64,000 nt of DNA. Origin: a virus. Below the pieces are notes generated by a model. That model was not told where the DNA came from. It did not search any database and saw only the letters and a list, made by a program, of their open reading frames with translations. This document shows positions 1-8,600 of the stretch, in pieces (position 1 is the first letter of the stretch; each line of letters starts with the position of its first letter). Location: positions 1-64,000 of IMG/VR virus record IMGVR_UViG_3300042557_000893, one strand, 5' to 3'. Both the position numbers and the translations under genes were made by a program.

Positions 1-561
1 TGATAAATGTATCCAGTGTGCAGGATCAACATGAAAACCTACTCCGTTAGCATCTGCGCGCATTCTTCTTGTACCGCCGGTTGCAAGTGCAATAGCATCT
101 GTGGCAGGAAAGTAAATGCCTGTGTTGGTATCATTACCATTTAAACCTGCATTAATTATAGGTGTACTAACGCTTCCTGCGCCAAGACTTATTGTTCCAG
201 TTCCTGTTATTCTTAATACTTCTGTGGTCCCACCATAAAAACTAAACTTATCAGTGCTAACATTACCTGGAATACTTAACCAAAATGTTGATGTATCTAT
301 ACCCAATGCATAGTCCATTGCTGAACCACTTAGCGAAGGATATAATACAAGTTTGGTGCCAACACTCCTGGTTGTAAACGTAGGAGCAGCAACACCGTTA
401 GTGTTAAAGTCTATTCTATTACCAGTAGCACCATTAAGATAAATCTGACCACCTCCAGTAGCAACATCATTTGCTTTTGTAGAAAGAATTTGATCATTTG
501 GGTCAATGACATTTATAAGATCAAACTTTCCAGATATTGGATTAAATACAACTGTGGTCAT
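1..561 (-). CDS. Tail fibre/appendage protein, C-terminus beyond the left window edge
   Basis: An open frame starts at ATG 561 and runs without a stop to base 1, giving at least 187 codons; it is cut by the window edge. The product begins MTTVVFNPISGKFD and continues as beta-rich, Gly/Thr/Asn-rich sequence with phrases such as GIYFPATDAIALATGGTRRMR, a style typical of phage fibre proteins just ahead of a C-terminal tip or intramolecular chaperone domain. The start overlaps the stop of the upstream gene in an ATGA arrangement, so the two are probably translationally coupled. It is the last visible gene of the fibre cassette. Receptor binding is inferred from position and composition; no enzymatic motif is visible. 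Confidence 0.75.
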   Translation of the reverse strand, partial: MTTVVFNPISGKFDLINVIDPNDQILSTKANDVATGGGQIYLNGATGNRIDFNTNGVAAPTFTTRSVGTKLVLYPSLSGSAMDYALGIDTSTFWLSIPGNVSTDKFSFYGGTTEVLRITGTGTISLGAGSVSTPIINAGLNGNDTNTGIYFPATDAIALATGGTRRMRADANGVGFHVDPAHWIHLS

Positions 562-755
562 GCTGTCTGAGTAATATTTGACAATTTACCACTGATGTAT
601 GTTAAAGTCAAAACTCTTACAACAACACCTGCTTTTTTATAGGTTACAGTTGCAATATGATCGCCACTGTAGGTAAGATCAATACTGTCATGTTCTGGAA
701 TTTTAAATCCTAAAACGCTATCAACCCAAGGATAATTTTGATTACCTATCTGCAT
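558..755 (-). CDS. Small beta-rich fibre-cassette protein (65 aa)
   Basis: This is a 65-aa protein starting MQIGNQNYPWVDSVLGF and ending in alternating beta-strand-like sequence (TLTYSGDH, ATVTYKKAG, LTLTYISGKL). I do not recognise a named family. It lies between a 59-aa coiled-coil gene, whose end it overlaps by 14 bases, and a fibre gene whose start overlaps its stop (ATGA). The tight coupling on both sides argues that it is a real gene and part of the fibre assembly, perhaps a small adaptor or tip subunit. No catalytic residues are visible. Confidence 0.65.
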   Translation of the reverse strand: MQIGNQNYPWVDSVLGFKIPEHDSIDLTYSGDHIATVTYKKAGVVVRVLTLTYISGKLSNITQTA

Positions 756-921
756 TTTCTACATCTTTTAAAAGCGACTCACGTTCAGTTTCAAGTTGTT
801 GAATTTCTGTGCGATAACGTGTAATTTCTGAAATATCGCCTACCAACAGTGATCCCGCAAGACACGTGTTTAGAAACAATAACTTTTTTTGTATAAGTTC
901 AATTTTTTCTAAAGTATCCAT
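742..921 (-). CDS. Small coiled-coil protein in the fibre cassette (59 aa)
   Basis: The frame from ATG 921 to TAA 742 encodes 59 aa beginning MDTLEKIELIQKKLLFLN, with a short apolar middle (LNTCLAGSLLVGD) and a charged heptad-like C-terminal half (ITRYRTEIQQLETERESLL). It fills what would otherwise be a 168-base hole between two fibre genes, is preceded by an A/T-rich leader, and overlaps the next gene by 14 bases. Many phages carry small coiled-coil proteins at this place in fibre operons. An i-spanin or holin-like role is conceivable because of the apolar stretch, but the stretch is too short for me to claim this. The reading frame is clear; the function is unknown. Confidence 0.6.
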   Translation of the reverse strand: MDTLEKIELIQKKLLFLNTCLAGSLLVGDISEITRYRTEIQQLETERESLLKDVENADR

Positions 922-923
922 AA

Positions 924-2342
924 TTAATATATCATGATTCTTCTGAGAATGTTTGTGGTATTACCCAAACAGTATAACCATTTAATGTCTTGTCCGGTTC
1001 CATCAGAATATGCAACTGTAAAACTTTTGTCACCTAATACTGCAGTAGATTGAGGATAAAAGTCAGTACTAAAACCTGTAATTTCATTTTCTACTACGTC
1101 TACATAAAAAATTCTACCAGTAGCTTCTTTGTTGGCATATATTCTTGAACCATCTGCATCAAAAGAACTACCTGTTGTAAAAGTCTCTTGTAAACGAATG
1201 TAATTCACATCTGTCCAAGTAAGTAAAGCAATATCATAACGATGCAACGTTCCCGTAGCTGCACCTCTGAAAGAATAAATAAACCTTCCGTCAAGAATAT
1301 TATTTTCATCTTGCCATGCGGTTTTACCAGTTTTGGAAATCCAATTTGCACTCATTCCAGTACCAGGTGCACTACTTCTAGCACCTCCATTGACAGTGGC
1401 TGTAGCAACAGTACCTGAAGATATAGTTAATCTGTACATTGTAACGACTCCATTGCCTAAAATATAAATAAAATCGTCATTACCCTCAATTGCATACACA
1501 GAAGTTGAGTCGGGAGTTACTGTCCATGCCACAGATACAGTAAGTGATGTAGCAGTATTGCTAGATATTGTTCGTACTTGTCCTGCACCTGTACCTGAAA
1601 CTATTCTAACTTGGTAGTTTGACCATTGGTTAAGTGTCCAGTTTTTTGAACTATTTACCAAAGTACTTGAACCTGAAGCATTAGCTGTTCCAGAAGCAAA
1701 AACACCTGTATTTGAGGGTGTTGAGACCATTCTACCGTCAGTACCCCAAGATGCTGGCAAGGTTCCTTGGGCTAGTTGTGTGACAGTTCCTGTAGCAACA
1801 TCATATGATTTAAATACGCCAGCTGCCCATGCAGTATACGCATTTAAAACATAGTACACACCAGAATCAATTTTGAATGTGTGTGCGCTTGTTACAGCAT
1901 TTGGCACAGCTGTTTTTAAAAATATGGTATGTGTTCCTCCAGGTACAATCGTCACTCTATCAATTACAGCTCTTACATTTATGTTTGTACCGGCTTGAAA
2001 CCATACAGTTTGTCCTGCAATTCTTCCTGAAAGATTACCAGTAAGCGTAATTGTCGTTGTGGTACCTCCAGTTGGAGTAAGCGTATTTGACCATCTACCC
2101 CAAGCTCCACAAGCACCTGCTCCAAATGTTCCTGCAAGTGCCATTGAAGGTATTTGAACCCATGCATCCTCGTCAACATCATAAATATACTGAGCAGTTG
2201 TACTTGCAACTAAAAGAGATGTTCGTCTTATTCCTCCAGGATCTTTGATAATAAATACACCAGCTCCTGTAGAAACAGGAGCAGGAGTCATCATTTGCCA
2301 CTCCTTGCGGTGCAAAAGTAGTTTGTTGTTTTGTACGGCCAT
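924..2342 (-). CDS. Beta-propeller-like tail/receptor-binding protein (472 aa)
   Basis: This 472-aa protein contains repeated blade-like units: a strand, a W or Y, then a Gly turn (for example AQYIYDVDEDAWVQIP, YVLNAYTAWAAGVFKSYD, DDFIYILGNGVVTMYRL, GRFIYSFRGAATGTLHRYD). This pattern resembles kelch or WD-type propellers seen in phage tail and fibre proteins. An inserted module near the middle (GTGAGQVRTISSNTATSLTV) is of the beta type often found in virion appendages. The gene starts two bases after the stop of the upstream fibre gene. It is probably a virion protein that recognises the host surface or caps a fibre. The propeller assignment rests on pattern reading, not a profile search. Confidence 0.7.
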   Translation of the reverse strand: MAVQNNKLLLHRKEWQMMTPAPVSTGAGVFIIKDPGGIRRTSLLVASTTAQYIYDVDEDAWVQIPSMALAGTFGAGACGAWGRWSNTLTPTGGTTTTITLTGNLSGRIAGQTVWFQAGTNINVRAVIDRVTIVPGGTHTIFLKTAVPNAVTSAHTFKIDSGVYYVLNAYTAWAAGVFKSYDVATGTVTQLAQGTLPASWGTDGRMVSTPSNTGVFASGTANASGSSTLVNSSKNWTLNQWSNYQVRIVSGTGAGQVRTISSNTATSLTVSVAWTVTPDSTSVYAIEGNDDFIYILGNGVVTMYRLTISSGTVATATVNGGARSSAPGTGMSANWISKTGKTAWQDENNILDGRFIYSFRGAATGTLHRYDIALLTWTDVNYIRLQETFTTGSSFDADGSRIYANKEATGRIFYVDVVENEITGFSTDFYPQSTAVLGDKSFTVAYSDGTGQDIKWLYCLGNTTNILRRIMIY

Positions 2343-2344
2343 TG

Positions 2345-2830
2345 TTAGTTTACGTTGTTGATGTTAGAATTGATTGCAGAGATATTATCAAAACTCTTTA
2401 CTAAAGAGCTAGCTGAGTAACTACCAATAGAACCAATGTTTGAAAGAGTACTCAATGTACTCATGTTTGGTGTCGCTGTTGGTGTTACCCTTATGTCTGC
2501 AAGAATACCTTTTGCTTGCGAAAGTACTTCTAAATGTTTAACCATGTCAAACAAAGCATTTAAAAGTTGGTCACTTGCCGGAATATACTCTGTATCATAA
2601 TAAATCTGAAGCTTGTCAGCATTTGACATGCTTGCTGTATTGTAAGTAAGCGTAAGTATATTTCCAGCAATAGTGCCACCCAATGTAGAACTTGCAAAAT
2701 TATAAATAATCGTGTTTGTTGTACTATTGGTAATTAAAAGCACTCTGTTTAAATCAATGCTTGTATAGTCACTAAAAGTGATAGTTTTTGACGCAGCATT
2801 GAAAGTGTAATTGGTTATTAATGTTTTCAT
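2345..2830 (-). CDS. Fibre-associated beta protein (161 aa)
   Basis: The 161-aa product has an N-terminal beta domain of about 90 residues (YTFNAASKTITFSDYTSID, then LTLTYNTASMSNADKLQIYYD) of the kind found in tail and baseplate adaptors. A short helical region (LLNALFDMVKHLEVLSQA) follows, and a Ser/Asn-rich C-terminus (SIGSYSASSLVKSFDNISAINSN). The helix could be a trimerisation segment and the tail a flexible connector. It sits between a short fibre-linker gene and the propeller-like gene in the fibre cassette. A structural role is inferred from context; no family name is certain. Confidence 0.65.
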   Translation of the reverse strand: MKTLITNYTFNAASKTITFSDYTSIDLNRVLLITNSTTNTIIYNFASSTLGGTIAGNILTLTYNTASMSNADKLQIYYDTEYIPASDQLLNALFDMVKHLEVLSQAKGILADIRVTPTATPNMSTLSTLSNIGSIGSYSASSLVKSFDNISAINSNINNVN

Positions 2831-2841
2831 TCATTGAGTTT

Positions 2842-3102
2842 TTATAGAACAATAGCATATGCTATGATCATTGACTCTGTTAAACTGTTTGCGGAAGTTG
2901 CACTAATTGTGACATCTCCAGTCCCTGAATCAGCACCGCTAGATATAATAGTGATACCTGTACCTTGAACAATTTTTGCAACAACAGCCTGACCAACAGT
3001 GGTGGTGTTCAAATCAGATCTGCTTACAGATCCTTGCTTAATGAGATCACTGTCAATTGTGTCAGAAACAATCTGAACACCATTCACTTTGGTTCTTGGC
3101 AT
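2842..3102 (-). CDS. Short fibre-type protein (86 aa)
   Basis: This 86-aa protein begins MPRTKVNGVQIVSDTID and continues with DLIKQGSVSRSDLNTTTVGQ and a Gly/Ser/Thr-rich beta segment (GTGITIISSGADSGTGDVTI). The opening resembles the repeat units at the N-termini of long phage fibres, where an attachment strand is followed by a 'D-L-I' type unit. The neighbouring 581-aa fibre starts in the same way ([20 protein letters not shown]). It may be a small fibre subunit or a remnant of a longer fibre gene. The leader upstream is A/T-rich and contains TTTAAAACCGTTTAAA. Function is unproven. Confidence 0.6.
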   Translation of the reverse strand: MPRTKVNGVQIVSDTIDSDLIKQGSVSRSDLNTTTVGQAVVAKIVQGTGITIISSGADSGTGDVTISATSANSLTESMIIAYAIVL

Positions 3103-3144
3103 ATATTGTTGATTTTACTCAGCTTTTTTAAACGGTTTTAAATA

Positions 3145-4890
3145 TTATGAACCTACTCCAAAATCTCTAAGATAAGTAACTTGAATAGTATCTCCAGCAT
3201 TAAGCGAATAGTTAAAAGTAATCCGATTTTGAGTTAAACCTGTTCCTATTTGATAATCATCACCTACTCCTTTTTTCATTAATACTCCATTGACATATAC
3301 ATGTTCTGTACCATCATAAATAGGCAAAGTAACATCATAAACAGTACTTGCAGTTATAACAGCTGGTGTTTCTTTGAACCTCCAACCAAGATTTACAATT
3401 GCACCAGCAGCTGTAGATGCACCAGTACCACCATTAGCAATTACAAGTGTGCCTCCAAGAGTTACTGCGCCACTGGTTGCTGAAGATGGCGTAAGACCCG
3501 TACTGCCACCTGAAAAAGAACTAACAGCTGTAGCAGCTGTAAGATAGGTATTTGTATCAAGACTCCATGTATCAGTAGCAGTTTTTCTCAAAAGACCTGA
3601 AGTTCCTGAGAGTGCAGCAATTGCTGCTAAGTCAGCATCATAAGCTTGCACGTTTGTTCCAATAGCAAGACCCAAATTGGTGCGAGCACTGGCAGCATTG
3701 TTTGCACCTGTACCACCATTTACAACAGCTACAATACCAGTGACGTTAGTAGCTGTACCTGTAATGTTAGAGTCAGTAAACGCAATGTCTTTAGTAGACG
3801 CGGTTGATCCATCGTCAGATCTGTATTTAAGCACACCAAATCTGGCCCACAAATCGCCTGTTTCAGGAGAAGTAGGATTAGCACCATTTACTATTCTTAA
3901 AGAAGCTGTAGCTGCTGTAGATGTAACCAGTTCAATTTTTCCTGTCATTACACCACCAGCTCTTGATAAAGCTGCAGCTGCAAGCTCGTAGGTTACTCTT
4001 ACAGCATTTGCAGTAGCAGCACGATTTGTTTGAACTGAGCTGGTTGAATCGTCAAGTTGTACAATACCACTTTGTGATGTTGTTGCATTTCTTACTGAGC
4101 CTGTGCTAAGTCCTGTGACACGTCCAAAACTATCAGTTGTAACGGTTGCTACAAAACTAATTCCAGCTGTTGCAGAACCTGTTGAAAGACTAACAGCTGC
4201 AAGATTTATACCACCTGCTCCAACTGTAATGTTGTCAGTGTTAGCTGAAACAACTGTTAGTATGTTTCCACTTTTACTTAAACCATTTCCTGCAGTTATT
4301 TGACCAGCACCTGAAAATTGCTCAAACGAAAGAGCAGTAGTCCCAAGCGCAATAGTGCCGTCTGTAATAAGTATCCAACCTGAATTAGCGTTAGCAGTTC
4401 CTTCTTCAACAAACGTAAACATGCCTGATGTAACATCAGCGTTAGCATCAGCGTCTGTTGATCTTGACCATGCGCCTGCGGCTACCACATAAATACCGTT
4501 GGCAGAAGCAGTAGTTTGGTTTTTAACCAACACACGATCACCAGCGCTCAACGCTACACCGTCAATGGTCTGTGTTCCAGACAATGTAATGTTTGCTGTA
4601 GTAGCGGCTCTTACAGAAGCCTTGACATCAAGACCCTGTGAAAGACTATCTACTCTTGTATCAACGTAGTTTCTGGTAGCAGCGTCTTGTGCGGCAGTTG
4701 GATCTGCAAGACCTGTAATTCTCTGGGTACCCATTTGAAGGTTACCTGTCATTACTACAGAGCCATCTTTTTTGATAAAATTAGTACCATCCGCAAGTTT
4801 GGATGTTGCTATAGCAGCGCCTGATGCGATATCTGCGTCAACAATGTTTAAAGGACCAAGTTGGCCTTTTCTAATTAGTGTAACTGGCAT
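3145..4890 (-). CDS. Long tail fibre protein (581 aa)
   Basis: The sequence is typical of phage long fibres. The N-terminal unit is [20 protein letters not shown], followed by [22 protein letters not shown] and [17 protein letters not shown] globular beta module follows ([20 protein letters not shown]), then [19 protein letters not shown]-type shaft repeats. The C-terminal beta domain ([19 protein letters not shown], ending VTYLRDFG) has the same layout as the end of the 188-aa neighbour, so the two share a terminal module. NGGTG-A-A-xxARTNLG repeats are a well-known hallmark of fibres in many phages. The gene is preceded by an AACCCCTTTTAA-type leader. It is likely to form part of the host-recognition apparatus. 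Confidence 0.85.
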   Translation of the reverse strand: MPVTLIRKGQLGPLNIVDADIASGAAIATSKLADGTNFIKKDGSVVMTGNLQMGTQRITGLADPTAAQDAATRNYVDTRVDSLSQGLDVKASVRAATTANITLSGTQTIDGVALSAGDRVLVKNQTTASANGIYVVAAGAWSRSTDADANADVTSGMFTFVEEGTANANSGWILITDGTIALGTTALSFEQFSGAGQITAGNGLSKSGNILTVVSANTDNITVGAGGINLAAVSLSTGSATAGISFVATVTTDSFGRVTGLSTGSVRNATTSQSGIVQLDDSTSSVQTNRAATANAVRVTYELAAAALSRAGGVMTGKIELVTSTAATASLRIVNGANPTSPETGDLWARFGVLKYRSDDGSTASTKDIAFTDSNITGTATNVTGIVAVVNGGTGANNAASARTNLGLAIGTNVQAYDADLAAIAALSGTSGLLRKTATDTWSLDTNTYLTAATAVSSFSGGSTGLTPSSATSGAVTLGGTLVIANGGTGASTAAGAIVNLGWRFKETPAVITASTVYDVTLPIYDGTEHVYVNGVLMKKGVGDDYQIGTGLTQNRITFNYSLNAGDTIQVTYLRDFGVGS

Positions 4891-4947
4891 GATTAAAAGG
4901 GGTTAAAGGGGTCACTTATAATTTAATACAAAAATTTAATTTTTTTA

Positions 4948-5514
4948 CTATGTTGCTTTATAATCTACAGTTATAAGATCATTATTAAATGGTGCTGTAG
5001 AAAATTCTATTTTGTCAGGTTGAACTTCAATGTAGTCATATTGAACTCCCGGTGTAAGTCTTATACCATTTAAAAAAACCTTTGTAGAGTTGCTTAAAAA
5101 GGCATAACGTAAAGAAAAAACCTTATTAGAACTATTTCTGTTTCCTAAAATGTCATAATCATAATCAGTTATATCAGCACTTACTGCAATTACGTTTGTT
5201 TGTACTACAAATTTGTTTGAAGTATAAACACCGGTACCTGTTACGTCACCTGTTAACTCAAATGTCCTAAAACTTGCTTGAAGCTTATTTACAGCTTGAA
5301 GCAGGTTGTCAGAAGACGTGATAGCTGAAGCGTTAGCAAGACTATTAAAACCTGTTAAAGGTCTGCTTAATACAACATCTGTCTCAACACCGTCTGGGGC
5401 TAAATATGTGAGAAACTGATTTTTTACATAGACTTTTACAAACCCATTTGCAGGACTGGCTGGCGTTGTAGCAAAGTTTGCCAAATGAAGTGGCACTAAA
5501 AACTTTGAAGCCAT
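4948..5514 (-). CDS. Tail fibre/adaptor protein (188 aa)
   Basis: This 188-aa protein starts MASKFLVPLHLANFATTPAS, an opening common in phage fibre or collar proteins, followed by a short strand-rich part (NGFVKVYVKNQFLTYLAPDG). Its helical piece (SSDNLLQAVNKLQASFRTFEL) may be a short coiled coil. The C-terminal 65 residues (TKVFLNGIRLTPGVQYDYIE, then NDLITVDYKAT) match in layout the C-terminal domain of the 581-aa fibre. It is the first gene of the fibre cassette after a 135-base gap that separates it from the giant cargo genes, so it may head a separate transcript. No catalytic motif is visible. Confidence 0.75.
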   Translation of the reverse strand: MASKFLVPLHLANFATTPASPANGFVKVYVKNQFLTYLAPDGVETDVVLSRPLTGFNSLANASAITSSDNLLQAVNKLQASFRTFELTGDVTGTGVYTSNKFVVQTNVIAVSADITDYDYDILGNRNSSNKVFSLRYAFLSNSTKVFLNGIRLTPGVQYDYIEVQPDKIEFSTAPFNNDLITVDYKAT

Positions 5515-5557
5515 CAGGTTTTACATTTTTAAGCTCTGGTTTTATGCAAAAAGAATA

Positions 5558-5614
5558 CTACAGGCACACAATGCCCACAGTAGTCACTAATAATATAAAG
5601 AATTTTCTTAGCAT
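5558..5614 (-). CDS. Possible 18-aa hydrophobic micropeptide
   Basis: In the 135-base gap between the 2012-aa gene and the fibre cassette, ATG 5614 opens a frame of 18 codons ending in TAG. It encodes a basic N-terminus followed by a hydrophobic run (MLRKFFILLVTTVGIVCL). It looks like a tiny membrane peptide or the stub of a lipoprotein signal. Short frames like this arise by chance, and no ribosome-binding evidence is available, so this is listed only as a possibility. Confidence 0.15.
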   Translation of the reverse strand: MLRKFFILLVTTVGIVCL

Positions 5615-5631
5615 TTTTGCAAAATATTAAG

Positions 5632-5639
5632 CAAATATA
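5632..5639 (-). promoter_or_regulatory. Weak Bacteroidota -7-like box ahead of the fibre cassette
   Basis: The minus strand reads TATATTTG here, an exact match to the Bacteroidota -7 consensus TAnnTTTG. It lies about 120 bases upstream of the fibre-cassette start at 5514, in the only sizeable gap between the cargo and fibre genes. No good TTTG -33 element lies 19-21 bases upstream, so the match may be chance in A/T-rich DNA. Confidence 0.2.
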
Positions 5640-5649
5640 GCAGAAATCT

Positions 5650-8600
5650 CTATTGATTACGCTTCATTATGTCAATTCTGTAGTTAGGATCTGCAAAATC
5701 GCGGAAATTTTTAAGACCTGTAAGATCCATAAAATCCTTAGCAATCTTAGGGTCACCCTTCTCGTAAACACCGCTTTTGCGTGAGTAAAACGCGTCTTTC
5801 CATATCTCCTGGTAGTATTCACTATCATACATAGGATCAGGTTCCTGACCACCATTCATAAGCATTGCTTGACCATAGTAGAACGTATGGCTGCCCAAAC
5901 GCTGCAAAGCTGTAAATTCACGCACCAGAGGAACTGCAGTAGTAAAGTTCTTGATATACTCTTGAGAACCGCCGCCTACAGGAAACATGGAGGTTGCTTC
6001 ACCCTTTACACCCCACAGGATGCGTATCGCGTTACCCTCCAAAAAGCTCAGTTCTTCATCTTCATCGTTCTTTTTGCGTACATACATTAGTGCCATCATA
6101 GACACCATTGTCAGAATGGCCATTACAAGTGCATCACGCGATGCTTGGTCCATCTTGCGAGAAAGCAGTTCACCCAGTTGGTTCTGGTTAGTCTTGCTCA
6201 TATGCTTAGACCCACGAATCCAGTGCTTCATTGCGTAACCTGGACCATAGTTCCTAAAGACAATCCCTACAGCTCTCCAGTAACCCAAGGCAGCTTCACC
6301 AGCTTCCCAGTTGGGACGCAGGTAACCAAAACGGTTCAGCAATTGTGGCACCAGATACTTTCTGAAAAACATCACAATTGTACCAATGGGAGACTCCTCA
6401 AGCTTTGTCTGGTCAGCTTTGGCGTAGTTACCCTGGGTGCGGCGCATCTCAGAATAGATAATATTGCGCACACGGTTCTCATCCTCCTGGTCATACTCTA
6501 CATCCTGCCTGCGCTGAAGTTGACCGGTGTTGTCCTTGTAGTAGATTTCATGCACAGGAATCATGACATCCTCACCGTTAGCATCTTTCTGATAGATATT
6601 GTTGCCCTGAGGATCTTTACCTGCAATAACGCGATAGCGATTGTTGTTCATCACTGCGTACATGACTGTGACAGCGATCTCTGTGTCACCCTTGTCCTGG
6701 AACATGAACCCAAGCTCCTGGATACTGGTCATATGTGAAGCTACTTTGCGTTTTCTTCCACCAGTTACCTCGTTCATGTATCCTAAGAAGTCTTTCTGTG
6801 CAGGGTTAAAGAACCGGTACAGCATGGTAGATTCACTGACATCACCAATTTTGCCAAAGTCTGCAAAGTAGTTGTGTAAAAATCCATTGTAACCATACAC
6901 CTTGCTTTTAGCCCACATGTAGTCTTTACGCGAGTATTGGTCAGACGCAAGACCACCTGCAGCAATAAACGCCTGCACGTTACCAGAAATGTAGTTTTTG
7001 GTCTGGTTCACTAGGTCAAATCCAATACGTATAAAGGATGAGTAAGCAAGTGCTGAGTTTAGCTTTTTGTTGATAGCACGATCTCCGGCAGCACCGCTTT
7101 TGCTTTGTCCATAGAGAAACTTGCGTTTTTCAAAGTTCAGAATGCTGAGCATAGTCTCAAGCTCTTCCACACGTTCTTGCATGTTTACCTGGATACTGTT
7201 GCCTTTTTCATCAGGCTCTGTCATAAACTTCTTTCCTGTACCTACTTCTTTACGTAGATTCGTAAGCTGCATCTCAAAAAATGCAATGTACTGCTCTACT
7301 GCAGGTGCCACTTTTTGCATGGCAATGTTGTGCTGAGCTTCAACAGTGTACTTCATAATAGCCCCAATAGCATCACGTGTCTGCAGTTCTTCAGGAAGCT
7401 GCTCTGTAAACCTATGACGCAGCTTGCCATTCAGGTCTCCATACATGCCATCTACCTGATCAATCTTACTATGAGTACGCCAGGTGTTTTCAGCAAACTT
7501 CTGATACTCACCATTGAGTGAACCCACAAGACCTTTTCTGGCAATATTCTCTACAGTGCTTGCGGCAAAACCTGGTACCAAATAACCCATCTTACGACCT
7601 TCAACTTTTTGCTGAATGTCAAAGTACATAGTCATTAAGTCGTTGTAGAAACTAAACAGCTCTGGGTCTGCCATCAGCTTTCTGTACTTGTTAGAGATGT
7701 TTGGAGAACTCTCAAAACCTGGGCGTATCACATACTGACCATCACTGTTCTGCATTACAGTCTTGGGCATAGGAATGCCTTCAGGACTCTGTAAAAAGTC
7801 AGGGTTCTTGGCGCTTTCTTTGATACGCTTGATTTTGTACTTGGGATGCGGCACTGTTTCCATGTATAGTGAATACAAGGACTCAACTGGCAAGTTCTCA
7901 AAGTTGTATGACTTAGGCAGTGCATTTTGCCTTACATCATAACCGGTAGTGACAGACTGGTATTTGTTATTGTGATGCAGATTGTACCAGGTGCGAAACT
8001 CTTTTTCTTTTTTACTGAAATTAGCTTCTGCTTTACTTAAAGCAGTTTGTGCTGCGTCAATTTCTTTTTTGTCTGCCTTGGTAGTTGCTGTGGCAAGATC
8101 GTTTTCTGCGGTAATCATCTCCCGCTGCGCGGCGTAAAGGATCTTAAGTTTTTCATCAAAAGTGTCCAGGTATCCTTGTGCAAGACGCTTCTCAGAAATC
8201 TTTTTAATCTCGTTGGATATCTGCACAAGTTGTGCTTTCTGCTGAATATCAAGCATGCCGGTGTTTCTCTTTTCCAACATGATTTCTTCTATCAAACCTG
8301 CAATTTCATCAAGTCTTGTCACATGATCCTCGCTCATAAACTTAGGCTGCAGACGTCCTCCTACTTTGTACTGACGCAGAATAGCATTACGTTCATCCAT
8401 CAGTTCTTTTATCTCAGGATCACTTCCTGCAATGGCAGCTTTTGCGTCATAGAGAAGACCCAGTTGTTCATGCCAGTTAAGCATCTGCAGATCATTACGC
8501 ATAGCTACTACAGTTTCACCGTCCTCATTGACTAAATCTACAGATCCTGCTGCACGTTCTGTGACAACTGTCCATATCTGATCCTGGTACATGACATTAG

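Noticed and set aside
6145-6738. Plus-strand 197-aa open frame opposite the 2012-aa gene
   Set aside because: Antisense shadow with no motif, no leader and no neighbour on the same strand; the minus-strand gene is continuous and coherent.
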